Below, one piece after another: positions 11,405 through 20,432 of a stretch of DNA of 43,994 bases. The stretch lies in assembly GCF_002090055.1 (NCBI RefSeq), contig NZ_BBRH01000022.1:1-43994 (forward strand), read 5' to 3'. The DNA is from Demequina sp. NBRC 110051. GTDB lineage: Bacteria > Actinomycetota > Actinomycetes > Actinomycetales > Demequinaceae. The position numbers and the translations under genes were made by a program. Every line of letters starts with the position of its first letter. The first letter of the stretch is position 1. The notes under the pieces were generated by a model. That model was not told where the DNA came from. It searched no databases and was given only the letters and a program-made list of their open reading frames with translations.

Positions 11405-12318
11405 GCCCACAGGTCCGTGTCGTCGGGGCGCACCATGGTGCCGATGCCGGAGGTCGTGAAGATCTCGGTCAGCACCGAGTGGGGCTCGCGGCCATCAATA
11501 ATGTGCGCCTGGGGCACGCCCCCGCGCACGGCACGCAGGCACGCCTCCATCTTGGGGACCATGCCCGACGCGAGCGAGGGCAGCAGCTTCTCGACGTCGC
11601 TCGCGTGGATGCGCCGCACCAAGGAGGTGCGGTCGGGCCAGTTGGCGTACAGGCCCTCGACGTCCGTCAGCATGACGAGCTTGCGGGCGCGCAGAGCGAC
11701 GGCGATGGCCGCGGCGGCGGTGTCCGCGTTGACGTTGAGCACGGTGGTGGGGTCGTCCATGTCGGGCGCGACCGTGCTGACCACGGGGATGCGGCCGGCG
11801 TGGATGATGTCCTCGATCGCCGCGGGGTTGACCTTGACGACGTCGCCCACCTGGCCCACGTCGACGGGCTCGCCGTCGATCTCGGCGGTGCGGCGCTTGG
11901 CCTGCAGCAGGCCGGCGTCCTCGCCGGACAGGCCCACCGCGAGGGGGCCGTGGTCGTTGATGAGGCCCACGAGCTCGCGCGAGACGGAGCCGGTGAGGAC
12001 CATGCGCACCACGTCCATCGCCTCGGGCGTCGTGACGCGCAGGCCACCGCGGAACTCGGACTCGATGCCCAGGCGGCTCAGCATGTCGTTGATCTGCGGG
12101 CCGCCGCCGTGCACCACCACGGGGTGCAGGCCCAGCAGGCGCAGGTGCACGACGTCCTGAGCGAAGGCGGCCTTGAGGTCGTCGTCGATCATGGCGTTTC
12201 CGCCGTACTTGATGACGACGGTCGCGCCCGTGAAGGACTCGATCCAGGGCATGGCGTCGATGAGGACGCCCACCTTCTGCTGGGGCGTGAGGTCGGGGTA
12301 CTCGATGTCGGTGCTCAT
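11401..12318 (-). CDS. argB: acetylglutamate kinase
   Basis: 305 residues, amino acid kinase fold, phosphorylating N-acetylglutamate. The nucleotide and substrate motifs VIKYGGNAM and VVHGGGPQI are both intact, as is the C-terminal [12 protein letters not shown] block. ATG at 12318 overlaps the argJ TGA by four bases. The N-terminal extension before the core is the length seen in arginine-sensitive AGKs, which suggests feedback control by arginine, as in other actinobacteria. Confidence 0.97.
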   Translation of the reverse strand: MSTDIEYPDLTPQQKVGVLIDAMPWIESFTGATVVIKYGGNAMIDDDLKAAFAQDVVHLRLLGLHPVVVHGGGPQINDMLSRLGIESEFRGGLRVTTPEAMDVVRMVLTGSVSRELVGLINDHGPLAVGLSGEDAGLLQAKRRTAEIDGEPVDVGQVGDVVKVNPAAIEDIIHAGRIPVVSTVAPDMDDPTTVLNVNADTAAAAIAVALRARKLVMLTDVEGLYANWPDRTSLVRRIHASDVEKLLPSLASGMVPKMEACLRAVRGGVPQAHIIDGREPHSVLTEIFTTSGIGTMVRPDDTDLWA

Positions 12319-13490
12319 GAGGAGTAGGCGCTGTTCTCGTGGACGTAATCGTGGGTGAGGTCGTTGGTCCAGACGGTGGCCGAGGCGTCGCCGGCGTGCA
12401 GCTCGACGATCACCTCGACCTCCCGGCCCGTGAGGTCGACGAGGTCGCGGTCCTCGCCTACGCCGGCGGCGCGGCAGACCTGGATGCCGTTGACCCACAC
12501 GTCGAGGGTGCGGGCGTCGAAGGGTGCAACGTCGACGGGCACGGTGCCGGCTGCCGAGATGATGCGGCCCCAGTTGGGGTCGTTGCCGAAGATCGCGGTC
12601 TTGAACAGGTTCGAGCGTGTGATGGCACGGGCGACGGCCTCGGCCGCGGCCTCGGTGGTCGCCCCGCGCACGGTGACGGCGATGTCGTGCGCGGCACCCT
12701 CGGCGTCGGCGACCAGCTGGCGCGCGAGGCTCGCGAGCACCTCCGTGAGCGCCTCCTCGAACGCCGCGGCGTCGGGGGCCTCGCCGCTCGCCCCCGACGA
12801 CATCAGCAGCACGGTGTCGTTGGTCGACATGCAGCCGTCCGAGTCGACGCGGTTGAGGGTTGCGGCGACGGCCGACGCGAGGGCCACCTGGGCGGTCGCA
12901 GGCTCCACCTGGGCGTCGGTGGTCACCACACACAGCATGGTGGCCATCCCGGGGGCGAGCATGCCCGCGCCCTTGGCCATCCCGCCCACGGTCCAGCCGT
13001 CGCGGGTGGCGACGGCGGTCTTGGAGACGGAGTCGGTGGTCATGATGCCCTCGGCGGCGGCCTGGCCACCGTCGGCGGTAAGGTCCGCGATCGCGGCATC
13101 GGCGCCCGCGAGGAGCTTGTCCATCGGCAGGCGCACACCGATCAGGCCCGTGGAACACACGGCGACGTCGCCAGGCGCGGTCTCGCGGCCCGCGGCGCTG
13201 AGCACCTGGGCGACGTGCTCGGCGGTGGCGTGGGTGTCCGCGAAGCCCTCGGGACCCGTACAGGCGTTCGCGCCGCCGGAGTTGAGGATGACGGCGTCGA
13301 TGCGGCCATCGGAGGCGGCCTCGCGCGACCACGTGACGGGGGAGGCCTCGACGCGGTTGGTGGTGAAGACGCCGGCGGCGACCTTGGACGGCCCGTCGTT
13401 GACGACGACGGTGACATCCTTCGCGCCGGTGGACTTGATGCCCGCCGCGACGCCGGCGGCGACGAATCCCTGTGCTGCGGTCACGCTCAC
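12315..13490 (-). CDS. argJ: glutamate N-acetyltransferase / ornithine acetyltransferase
   Basis: 391 residues. ArgJ recycles the acetyl group between acetylornithine and glutamate. The autoproteolysis site is visible in [17 protein letters not shown]: family members cut themselves between Ala and Thr of MATML, and the new N-terminal Thr is the nucleophile. GNDPNWGRI near the C-terminus is another ArgJ signature. The start is GTG at 13490 overlapping the argC TGA as GTGA; a second GTG two codons inside is possible. Confidence 0.97.
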   Translation of the reverse strand: MSVTAAQGFVAAGVAAGIKSTGAKDVTVVVNDGPSKVAAGVFTTNRVEASPVTWSREAASDGRIDAVILNSGGANACTGPEGFADTHATAEHVAQVLSAAGRETAPGDVAVCSTGLIGVRLPMDKLLAGADAAIADLTADGGQAAAEGIMTTDSVSKTAVATRDGWTVGGMAKGAGMLAPGMATMLCVVTTDAQVEPATAQVALASAVAATLNRVDSDGCMSTNDTVLLMSSGASGEAPDAAAFEEALTEVLASLARQLVADAEGAAHDIAVTVRGATTEAAAEAVARAITRSNLFKTAIFGNDPNWGRIISAAGTVPVDVAPFDARTLDVWVNGIQVCRAAGVGEDRDLVDLTGREVEVIVELHAGDASATVWTNDLTHDYVHENSAYSS

Positions 13491-14530
13491 GGTGCCACTC
13501 CCTGGAGTTGCAGGCCGGTGGTTTCGGGGTACCCCAGCACGATGTTCATGGACTGCAGGGCCGCTCCCGCGGTGCCCTTGACGAGGTTGTCGATCGCGCT
13601 GACCACGACCACGCGGCCGGCCTTCTTGTCGACGGCGACCTGGACCAGGCAGGTGTTCGCGCCGAGGGTGGCGGCGGTGGTGGGCCACTGACCCTCGGGG
13701 AGCACGTGCACGAAGGGCTCGTCCGCGTAGGCGGACTCCCAGGCGGCGCGCACCTCATCGGCGCTCACGCCAGCGGCCAGCGGCGCGGTGATGGTCGCAA
13801 GGATGCCGCGGGCCATCGGGACGAGCGTGGGCGTGAAGCTGATCTTGACGTCGGCCGCGCCGGCCACCTCGAGGTTCTGCACGATCTCGGGGATGTGGCG
13901 GTGCGTGCCGCCCACGGCATAGGGGCTCGCCGCTCCCAGGCCCTCGGAGGCGAGCAGGTTGGTGGCAAGCTTCTTTCCCGCCCCCGAATAGCCGACCGCG
14001 AGCACGGCCGTGATGTCGGTGGGATCCACCACGCCTGCGGCGACGCCGGGCTGCAGGCCGAGAGTGACGGCCGTGACGTTACAGCCGGGCACGGCGACGC
14101 GCTTCGCACCAAGGAGGTTGTCGCGCTGGTGGCCGTCTGCGGTGATCAGCTCGGGCATGCCATAGGGCCACGTCCCCGAGTGGTGGCCGCCGTAGTACTC
14201 GGCCCAGGCCTCGGAAGAGGCGAGGCGATGGTCGGCGCCGCAGTCGAGCACGAGCGTCTCGGGCGGCAACTGCGCCGCGATCTCACCGCTGGTGCCGTGC
14301 GGAAGGGCGAGCACGACGACGTCGTGGCCCGCGAGCGTGTTCACGCTCGTCTCGACGATCTCGCGATCCGCGAGGGTTCGCAGGTGTGGCTGATGCACCC
14401 CCAATCGATCGCCGGCGGAGGAGTGCGCGGTCAGGGCACCGAATTCGACATCCGGGTGCTCGCTGAAGACGCGCAGGACCTCGCCGCCGACGTATCCGGA
14501 GGCTCCAGAGACTGCGACCTTGAGTGTCAT
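13487..14530 (-). CDS. argC: N-acetyl-gamma-glutamyl-phosphate reductase
   Basis: 347 residues, NADPH-dependent reduction, first gene of the arg operon. The Rossmann motif is [12 protein letters not shown], and the active-site cysteine lies in [13 protein letters not shown]. Of two close ATGs (14536 and 14530) I choose 14530. A good -10, TATAGT (14543-14538), ends 7 bases before it, which would make the transcript leaderless; the other ATG would sit at the -10 edge, and neither has a ribosome site. Confidence 0.95.
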   Translation of the reverse strand: MTLKVAVSGASGYVGGEVLRVFSEHPDVEFGALTAHSSAGDRLGVHQPHLRTLADREIVETSVNTLAGHDVVVLALPHGTSGEIAAQLPPETLVLDCGADHRLASSEAWAEYYGGHHSGTWPYGMPELITADGHQRDNLLGAKRVAVPGCNVTAVTLGLQPGVAAGVVDPTDITAVLAVGYSGAGKKLATNLLASEGLGAASPYAVGGTHRHIPEIVQNLEVAGAADVKISFTPTLVPMARGILATITAPLAAGVSADEVRAAWESAYADEPFVHVLPEGQWPTTAATLGANTCLVQVAVDKKAGRVVVVSAIDNLVKGTAGAALQSMNIVLGYPETTGLQLQGVAP

Positions 14531-14531
14531 G

Positions 14532-14555
14532 TGCATAACTATACATAGGTTTGCA
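14532..14555. promoter_or_regulatory. candidate ARG box and argC promoter
   Basis: A 24-bp imperfect palindrome with TGCA at both ends and CTAT/ATAG inside; 9 of 12 arm positions pair. It covers the -10 TATAGT of argC and abuts the start codon, so a bound repressor would block transcription. The AT-rich patch stands out in a GC-rich region. ArgR is encoded in the same operon, and ARG boxes are AT-rich dyads of about 18-20 bp, so ArgR is the likely ligand. The same site lies 44 bases from the start of the divergent oxidoreductase gene. Confidence 0.6.
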
Positions 14556-14598
14556 TGTCTGCTGGTCTGGCGCGCACCAGGCGTGTCACGCTGATGCC

Positions 14599-15585
14599 AT
14601 GCGCGCCGTCGTCGTCTCCTCTCCTGGCCCCGCCTCCGCGATGGAGGTGCGCGAGGTCGATCCGCCGACTCCCGGTCCCGGCGAGGTGCTGGTCGATGTC
14701 CAGGCGGCCGGAGTGAACTTCATCGACACCTACCAGCGTTCGGGCGTGTACCCCGTCGAGTTTCCCTGGCGGCCGGGCTCGGAAGGCGCGGGCGTGGTCG
14801 CGGGGGTGGGCGAGGGCGTCACAGAGGTGGCCGTGGGCGACCGGGTGGCGTGGTGCTCCTCCCCCGGCTCCTATGCCGAGCAGGTATGCGTCAAGACCGA
14901 CGACCTGTACCCGGTGCCTGCGGGCGTCGACCTCACCACCGCGGCCGCGGCGATGCTGCAGGGGCTGACCGCGCACTATCTCGCGACCTCCACCTTTCCC
15001 CTCGGCCCCGGGGACACCGCGCTCGTGCACGCCGGTGCCGGCGGGGTGGGGCTACTCCTCACCCAACTCGCCCGCGCGCGCGGGGCACGCGTCATCACGA
15101 CCGTCTCAAGCGAGGACAAGGAGCGCCTGTCGCGGGAGGCGGGCGCCGACGAGGTGATCCGCTACGACCGCTTCGCCGACATGACCAGCGACCTGCCCGC
15201 CGCGGTACGGGCGCTGACGAGCGGCAACGGGGTCACCGTGGTCTACGACGGCGTGGGCGCGGCCACCTTCGAGGGCTCACTGGCGTCGCTCGCGGTGAGC
15301 GGAACGCTGGTGCTGTTCGGAGGCGCCTCGGGACAGGTCCCCCCGTTCGACCTGCAGCGCCTGAACGCGGGCGGGTCGCTGTTTGTGACCAGGCCCACGC
15401 TGGGTCATCATCTGCGCACGCCAGAGGAGCGTCGCTGGCGCTCCACGGAGCTCTTCGGCGCGATCGAAGGCGGCGACCTCACCGTGCGCATCGGCGCGAC
15501 CTTCGGTCTCGAGCACGCCTCGAGCGCCCACGAGGCACTCGAGGGCCGCGCGACGACGGGAAAGGTCCTGCTCCTGTCGCGATGA
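14599..15585 (+). CDS. quinone oxidoreductase-like MDR protein
   Basis: 328 residues, zinc-free medium-chain dehydrogenase/reductase of the NADPH:quinone reductase type. [15 protein letters not shown] is the QOR family block; the cofactor fold is marked by [18 protein letters not shown] and by [10 protein letters not shown]. Zinc-binding cysteines are absent, as expected for this group. ATG at 14599 gives the family start MRAVVVSS. It has no ribosome site and may be leaderless. It is divergent from argC. Confidence 0.88.
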   Translation: MRAVVVSSPGPASAMEVREVDPPTPGPGEVLVDVQAAGVNFIDTYQRSGVYPVEFPWRPGSEGAGVVAGVGEGVTEVAVGDRVAWCSSPGSYAEQVCVKTDDLYPVPAGVDLTTAAAAMLQGLTAHYLATSTFPLGPGDTALVHAGAGGVGLLLTQLARARGARVITTVSSEDKERLSREAGADEVIRYDRFADMTSDLPAAVRALTSGNGVTVVYDGVGAATFEGSLASLAVSGTLVLFGGASGQVPPFDLQRLNAGGSLFVTRPTLGHHLRTPEERRWRSTELFGAIEGGDLTVRIGATFGLEHASSAHEALEGRATTGKVLLLSR

Positions 15586-15657
15586 CGGACGTTCCTCGCA
15601 ACTGAGACGACCCGCGCACGACACGCATTCGTGACACGGGCACGGCACAATGTCGCC

Positions 15658-16167
15658 ATGCAGTTCCTGCGCCTGCGCGTGATGCGCGAGACCGACCTCG
15701 ACGCAGTGCTGCGCCTGAACAACGACGCCGCGCCGACCATCCGCCCGTTGGAGGCCGCGACACTCGCCGAGCTGCGTGCAATGTGCGACGTCGCGCTGGT
15801 CGCGACGAGCCGCGCGGGCGACATCACGGCCTTCCTCCTCAGCCTGGGAGGCGGGCAGCCCTACACGTCGCCCAATTACCGCTGGTTCGAGGAGCGACAC
15901 ACCCGCCACCAGTACATCGACCGCATCGTGGTCTCGTCGGCGGCACGCGGCACCGGCATCGGCCGCGCCCTGTACGAGTCGGTGTTCGAGCGCGCCCGCG
16001 AGCGCGGCGCCAACGAGGTCACCACCGAGGTGGCGCTCGAGCCGCTCGACCAGCGCTCCATGTCGTTCCATGAGGCGCTCGGATTCCGCCGCCTGGGCGA
16101 GCACACCCTCACCGACGGCCCGGCGCGCGTGGCACTGCTCGCGCGCACGGTCGACGGCCTGGTGTAG
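15658..16167 (+). CDS. GNAT family N-acetyltransferase
   Basis: 169 residues. The acetyl-CoA loop is RIVVSSAARGTGIGRALYESVF, followed by the C-terminal strand FHEALGFRRLGE. It begins with LRLRVMRETDLDAVLRLNNDAAP, resembling the COG3818 acetyltransferases. The substrate is unknown. ATG at 15658 follows CACAAT plus six bases, suggesting leaderless initiation; a GTG at 15631 is possible. The last 19 bases, including the stop codon, are duplicated directly downstream. Confidence 0.85.
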   Translation: MQFLRLRVMRETDLDAVLRLNNDAAPTIRPLEAATLAELRAMCDVALVATSRAGDITAFLLSLGGGQPYTSPNYRWFEERHTRHQYIDRIVVSSAARGTGIGRALYESVFERARERGANEVTTEVALEPLDQRSMSFHEALGFRRLGEHTLTDGPARVALLARTVDGLV

Positions 16168-16187
16168 TGGTCGACGGCCTGGTGTAG
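16149..16187 (+). repeat. tandem 20-bp duplication across a stop codon
   Basis: GGTCGACGGCCTGGTGTAG occurs at 16149-16167 and again at 16169-16187, one base apart, so the period is 20. The first copy holds the TAG of the acetyltransferase. The copies are identical, which suggests a recent slippage event. Confidence 0.9.
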
Positions 16188-16203
16188 GCGACGGCCGCAC
16201 TCG

Positions 16204-16878
16204 CTACAGTGCTGCGTCCTCCCCCGGCGCGTCGTCCGCGGTCACGAGGGCCCACAGAGCGTGCTGGAGGACCCGACGCTGGACACTCATGCGACGCGCC
16301 GCCTCGGAGAGCGCGCCGGACGCGCCGTCCGCGCCGAGCGCGACCGCGTCTTCACCGATGCTGTCGGCGATGAACGCGACGAGCCTCGTATCGGGACGGA
16401 GGTCCGCTTGCATGTGCACGGCAATGGAATCGGCGGTGACGGGGCCGATGCCGCGCACGCCCATGAGGGTGCGCTCCACCCCACGCGATGCATCGGCGGC
16501 CGCCTCGCGGAAACCCGCCGCGGACGTCACACCTTGCTCGGCGAGCAGCGCCGCCGCCTCGAGGATGACCTCGACCCGGCGCCGCGGGACCCCCAACACC
16601 GTGGAGGAGCCCCACTCGTCGCCGAGGAAGCGCGCGAGGTCGTCGGCGGAGATCTGGGCAAGGTCGCCGAGGTTGTCGAGCATGCGCCCGGGCCTCGCGA
16701 CCATGTAGCGCGACGCGAGCGAATCGACTACACGGCCGGGCACCTGCGCGGCGAACACCCCGCCGATCAGTCCCAACTCCGCCTGTGCCGGAAAACCCCA
16801 CGGGGCGGCATCACGCCACCCACGAGGCAGGTCGGCGGACACGGCGCGCTGTAGCGCAACCGCCCAGTCGGCAATCAT
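16204..16878 (-). CDS. helix-hairpin-helix protein, DNA glycosylase-like
   Basis: 224 residues of unknown function. RTLMGVRGIGPVTADSIAVHMQADLRPDTRLVAF resembles the HhH motif and following segment of HhH-GPD base-excision proteins. There is no iron-sulfur cysteine cluster and no clear catalytic Lys, so it may be a structural relative rather than an active glycosylase. ATG at 16878 sits six bases after TAGCCT, so it is probably leaderless. It is divergent from the SDR gene, whose promoter is a mirror image. Confidence 0.55.
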   Translation of the reverse strand: MIADWAVALQRAVSADLPRGWRDAAPWGFPAQAELGLIGGVFAAQVPGRVVDSLASRYMVARPGRMLDNLGDLAQISADDLARFLGDEWGSSTVLGVPRRRVEVILEAAALLAEQGVTSAAGFREAAADASRGVERTLMGVRGIGPVTADSIAVHMQADLRPDTRLVAFIADSIGEDAVALGADGASGALSEAARRMSVQRRVLQHALWALVTADDAPGEDAAL

Positions 16879-16881
16879 GGG

Positions 16882-16934
16882 CTCAGGCTACGCCCCCGAG
16901 GTGACCGGAATCGATCGCCTCCCGTTAGCCTGAG
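16882..16934. promoter_or_regulatory. mirror-image divergent leaderless promoters
   Basis: CTCAGGCTA (16882-16890) and TAGCCTGAG (16926-16934) are perfect 9-bp inverted repeats. In each direction TAGCCT ends exactly six bases before an ATG (16878 leftward, 16938 rightward), the spacing from a -10 hexamer to a transcription start. Neither gene has a ribosome site, so both transcripts would begin at the start codon. The -35 regions are weak. Confidence 0.6.
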
Positions 16935-16937
16935 GCC

Positions 16938-17969
16938 ATGCGCATCCTCATCGTCGGAGGCACGGGACTCATCTCCTCGGAGGTCGCCGCCGCTGCGCTC
17001 TCCGCCGGTCACGACCTCACCCTCGTCAACCGCGGCCGCTCCACCCTCGCGCTGCCCCCGCCGGGCGTCGACGTCGTCACGGTGGACGCCACTGACGCCT
17101 CCGCGTTGCGCGGTGCGCTCGCGGGGCGCCGCTTCGACACCGTGCTGCAGTCCGTGGCCTTTACCCCCGAGCACGTCGCCGACGATGTCGAGACGTTCGC
17201 GCCGCTGACCGACCAGTACGCCCTGATCGCCACGTCCGCGAGCTACCAGACGTTCGACCGGCTCCACCTGACGCGGGAGGACGATCCCCAAGAGAACCTG
17301 TTCTGGGATTACGCGCGGCTCAAGGCAAGCGCCGAGCAGGTGTTGCGCGAACGGGCGGCCGCCGCTGGGCTGGCGTACACGATCATCCGCCCCGCGCACA
17401 CCTATGGCCCCTCCAAGATTCCCGCCTTTACCGGCAACAGCAGCCACCCGTGGACGATCGTGGACCGCATGCGCCGCGGCGCTGACGTCGTGATCCCCGG
17501 CGACGGCACCTCGCTGTGGACCCTGACGCACGCGCGCGACCTCGCGGCGGCGGCCGTGGGGCTATTCGGCAACGAGCGCGCCCTGGGCGAGGCGGTCCAC
17601 ATCACCTCGGACGAGGCGCTGACGTGGAACGCCATCTACGGCGCTATCGCCGATGCCGCGGGGCTGAGCCCCGAACAGTTCGGCGAGCAACGCGTCTGCG
17701 TGCCCTCCGACGCCCTCGTGGCGGCCGCGCCCGACCAGGCTGGTTCGATCTACGGTGACAAGATGCACCCCGCGGCCTACGACACCAGCAAAATCAAGGA
17801 CCTGGTGCCGGGGTGGGAGGCGCGCATCTCCTTCGCCGAGGGCATCCGTGAATGCCTTGAATGGTTCGAGGCCGATGCATCACGCCAGCGCGTCGACGAC
17901 CGCGCCAACGCCATGTTGGACCGCGTCGCGGCCGTCTACCGGTCCGCGCTCGCCGAGGTGGCCGTGTGA
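16938..17969 (+). CDS. NAD-dependent epimerase/dehydratase (atypical SDR)
   Basis: 343 residues. The Rossmann start MRILIVGGTGLISSEVA binds the nucleotide. The YxxxK catalytic pair is in FWDYARLKASAEQ. IIRPAHTYGPSKIPAF and PGDGTSLWTLTHARDLA are blocks seen in the extended epimerase and reductase-like group. The substrate is unknown. It overlaps the next gene, a TetR regulator, by four bases (GTGA), so the regulator probably controls or senses this enzyme's pathway. Confidence 0.85.
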   Translation: MRILIVGGTGLISSEVAAAALSAGHDLTLVNRGRSTLALPPPGVDVVTVDATDASALRGALAGRRFDTVLQSVAFTPEHVADDVETFAPLTDQYALIATSASYQTFDRLHLTREDDPQENLFWDYARLKASAEQVLRERAAAAGLAYTIIRPAHTYGPSKIPAFTGNSSHPWTIVDRMRRGADVVIPGDGTSLWTLTHARDLAAAAVGLFGNERALGEAVHITSDEALTWNAIYGAIADAAGLSPEQFGEQRVCVPSDALVAAAPDQAGSIYGDKMHPAAYDTSKIKDLVPGWEARISFAEGIRECLEWFEADASRQRVDDRANAMLDRVAAVYRSALAEVAV

Positions 17970-18700
17970 GGTTTTTCCGTCGCGACCGCTCGCACCCCAC
18001 CGCCGCAGAGCAGGCAGGGGCGCGCGATCGCATGCTGAATGCCGCGTCGGAAGTACTGGGCCGGGACGCGGGCGCTCCCCTCAGCGCCGTCGCACGGCGC
18101 GCACAGGTCGACGAGGACACCGCCCGGCAACTCTTCCCCACGCGTGCCGCGCTCGTCGAGGCCACGGTGGTGCGCGGCGCCACCAGGCTGGCCGGTGCGA
18201 TCTTCCTCGACGACGGTCCGCCGCTGACCCAGATCGCCATGCTCATCGGCCGCGTGTGGCAGGACCAGGCACCGGTGCTACCACTTACCCGCATGGCCTC
18301 GCGCGGCCCCTACCGTCGTGGCGTCGAGAAGGCGCTCGCACCCCTGCGCGCCACCCTGCGCGAGGCCGTCTCAGCCGCGGCCGGGCGTCACGAGGTGCGC
18401 GCGGACATCTCGCCCGCAGCCATCAGCTGGCTGATCGAGCAGGCCACGATCGACGTCATCGAAGCCGCAGAAGCCGGAGCATTGGGCGATACCGACGGCC
18501 TTCAACTGGTCATCACGCACGCGCTCTGCGCGGCCGGGCTGGGGTGGGCGCAGGCGACCGATGTCGCGATCGAGGCCAGGTCACGGCTCGCCGGACCGGA
18601 TGCCACGGTGCCCGAACCCACGGCGCCCGACCCCATGGCGGCGGACTCCATGGCGGCGGACTCCCCCACCCCTGACTCGCCCGCGTCACCTCACGACTAG
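17966..18700 (+). CDS. TetR-type transcriptional regulator
   Basis: 244 residues. The N-terminal helix-turn-helix runs from about residue 18 (RMLNAASEVLGRDAGAPLSAVARRAQVDEDTARQLFPTRAALVEA), the TetR_N layout. The rest is the variable ligand-binding part. The last 30 residues are low-complexity Pro/Ala/Asp with MAADS twice. GTG at 17966 overlaps the SDR stop; frames upstream lack family resemblance. It probably regulates its own operon from the 16882-16934 region or the MDR gene downstream. Confidence 0.8.
   Translation: MRFFRRDRSHPTAAEQAGARDRMLNAASEVLGRDAGAPLSAVARRAQVDEDTARQLFPTRAALVEATVVRGATRLAGAIFLDDGPPLTQIAMLIGRVWQDQAPVLPLTRMASRGPYRRGVEKALAPLRATLREAVSAAAGRHEVRADISPAAISWLIEQATIDVIEAAEAGALGDTDGLQLVITHALCAAGLGWAQATDVAIEARSRLAGPDATVPEPTAPDPMAADSMAADSPTPDSPASPHD
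18633..18662 (+). repeat. 15-bp tandem duplication within the TetR gene
   Basis: CCATGGCGGCGGACT occurs twice in direct succession (18633-18647 and 18648-18662), encoding a repeated five-residue unit in the disordered tail. In-frame expansion of this kind does not break the protein. Confidence 0.9.
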
Positions 18701-18742
18701 GACAATCCGGCGGGTCCGGCCCGCCATGACGGAAGGACCCCC

Positions 18743-19732
18743 ATGCACGCCATCGCCGCGCTCGACGCTCGTCCGGTCGACGATCCGCTCGCCCTCCAAG
18801 ACATCGAGGTGCCCGACCCCTCCGGGCGCGACACCGACCTCCTCATCCGCGTCGAGGCGGTGTCCGTCAATCCCACGGATGTGCAGCGCCGCTCGCGCGT
18901 GAAGGCCGGCGGGCCACCGAAGATCCTGGGTTTCGACGGCGCCGGCACCGTGGTGGGTCTGGGCTCTGCGGTCGAGGGATTCTCGATCGGAGACGAGGTG
19001 TGGTGGTCGGGCGACGCTTCCCGCGCGGGAGCCAACGCCGATCTTCAAGCGGTCGACCACCGCATCGTGTCCCGCCGCCCCGCCTCGATCACCTTTGCCG
19101 ATGCGGCGTCGCTGCCGCTGACCGCGATCACAGCGTGGGAAGGCATGTTCGAGCGCATGCGGATCAACCGGGAGGATTCCGGCACGATCCTGATGGTGGG
19201 CGGCGCCGGCGGCGTGGGCTCGATCCTGATCCAGCTCGCCAAGCAGCTCACGGCCCTGAGGGTCATCGCCACCGCTTCGCGTGACGAGACTGCGGCGTGG
19301 TGCCGGCGTCTGGGGGCCGATGCCGTGGCTGACCACCGCGACCTCGAGGCCTCGGTGAGCGCGCTCGCTCCCGACGGGCTCGAGTACGTTTTTTCGTCCT
19401 ACACCCCGGGCAATATCGAGGCCTACGGGAACCTGCTGCGCCCCTTCGGACAGATCGTGTCCATCGACGGCGGCGACCTCGACCTGCTCCCGCTGTTCCC
19501 CAAGTCCATCGGCTTTCACTGGGAGTACATGTTCGCGCGCTCGCGGTACGAGACGTGGGACATGGGCGAGCAGGGCCGCATGCTCGCCGAGGTCGCCGAC
19601 CTGGTCGACACCGGAGCAGTCGTCCCGACCGCGACGGTACACATCGACGACTTCTCCGCGGCGGGCATCCGCGAGGCGCACCGGCTCGTGGAATCCGGCA
19701 CCGTCATCGGGAAGGTCGTGGTGCACCGCTGA
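18743..19732 (+). CDS. zinc-free alcohol dehydrogenase-like MDR protein
   Basis: 329 residues, medium-chain oxidoreductase of the QOR-like group. AVSVNPTDVQRRS is the family N-terminal block; VGGAGGVGSILIQLAKQL is the nucleotide-binding loop, and LGADAVADH follows it. Zinc ligands are lacking. It follows the TetR gene by 42 bases and has GGAAGGACCCCC before its ATG, a fair ribosome site. It may belong to the SDR-TetR unit. The last bases, including the stop, are repeated downstream in three degenerate copies. Confidence 0.85.
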   Translation: MHAIAALDARPVDDPLALQDIEVPDPSGRDTDLLIRVEAVSVNPTDVQRRSRVKAGGPPKILGFDGAGTVVGLGSAVEGFSIGDEVWWSGDASRAGANADLQAVDHRIVSRRPASITFADAASLPLTAITAWEGMFERMRINREDSGTILMVGGAGGVGSILIQLAKQLTALRVIATASRDETAAWCRRLGADAVADHRDLEASVSALAPDGLEYVFSSYTPGNIEAYGNLLRPFGQIVSIDGGDLDLLPLFPKSIGFHWEYMFARSRYETWDMGEQGRMLAEVADLVDTGAVVPTATVHIDDFSAAGIREAHRLVESGTVIGKVVVHR

Positions 19733-19780
19733 ATGTGGCAGTGCACCGCTGAGTATGGCGGCGGGCCGCTGATGGTGGCA
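19721..19780 (+). repeat. three 20-bp tandem repeats spanning a stop codon
   Basis: Units at 19721-19740, 19741-19760 and 19761-19780 share the frame GTGCACCGCTGANTRTGGCR, with the third copy more diverged. Each contains CCGCTGA, and in the first this is the stop codon of the MDR gene. The third copy ends 10 bases before the lipoprotein ATG. The period of 20 is the same as in the repeat at 16149-16187. Confidence 0.85.
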
Positions 19781-19790
19781 CGCTCGTCCT

Positions 19791-20429
19791 ATGCGCACCC
19801 TCGTCGCGGCCGGCCTCGCGATGGTGCTTGCCCTCGCCGGGTGCTCCGGCGACGACGAGGTGCCGCCCACGCAACCCACCGCCCAGGCGGGCGGGGCGGA
19901 GAACGCGCCCACGGCATCGGCGGCTCCTACGTCCGCGGGTGACGGCTCGATCGCTGGCGGGGTGGACCCGTATTGCGACGCCGCGCGGGAGGGGTACCTG
20001 GCACAGTTGGACCTCCTGGCCGCCACGGATGCCGGTGGCGTGGAGGCGGACCTCGAGGAGGGGGCCGGGGCCGTGGACGTCGTCAACGCCGCGGGCGAAC
20101 GCATGCTCGAGGCGATCGCGGTGGTCAAAGACCGCTGGACAGCGGCCCGCGCACAGATCGATGGCCAGGCTTGGAGCGATGCGGACTCGGCGGTATCCAA
20201 CGACGCTGCGGACGAGGCCTTCGCAGACGTCCTCCACTATGTGGACGCCTATGCGGGGCCGGAGGCGAACATTCTTGCGACGGTCGACTCCCTGGAGGCC
20301 TATAACGAGGCCATGACCGCGCTCGTCGCCGATCCGGACGCCGCGGCCTCCGTTAGCGAGGGCGCCGCAGCGCTCGGCACGGTGATCTCCTACACGCGCG
20401 AGCGCTGCGGCTCCCTGCCCGACTCCTGA
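19791..20429 (+). CDS. hypothetical lipoprotein
   Basis: 212 residues. The first 18 form a lipoprotein signal peptide with the lipobox LALAGC, so the mature protein would be anchored outside the membrane. A Pro/Thr/Ala-rich linker follows (to about 55), then an acidic alpha-helical domain starting PYCDAAREGYLAQLDLL. There is one cysteine near each end of the mature domain (YC and RERCG), which may pair. No known family is recognised. There is no clear ribosome site. Confidence 0.75.
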   Translation: MRTLVAAGLAMVLALAGCSGDDEVPPTQPTAQAGGAENAPTASAAPTSAGDGSIAGGVDPYCDAAREGYLAQLDLLAATDAGGVEADLEEGAGAVDVVNAAGERMLEAIAVVKDRWTAARAQIDGQAWSDADSAVSNDAADEAFADVLHYVDAYAGPEANILATVDSLEAYNEAMTALVADPDAAASVSEGAAALGTVISYTRERCGSLPDS

Positions 20430-20432
20430 CGC

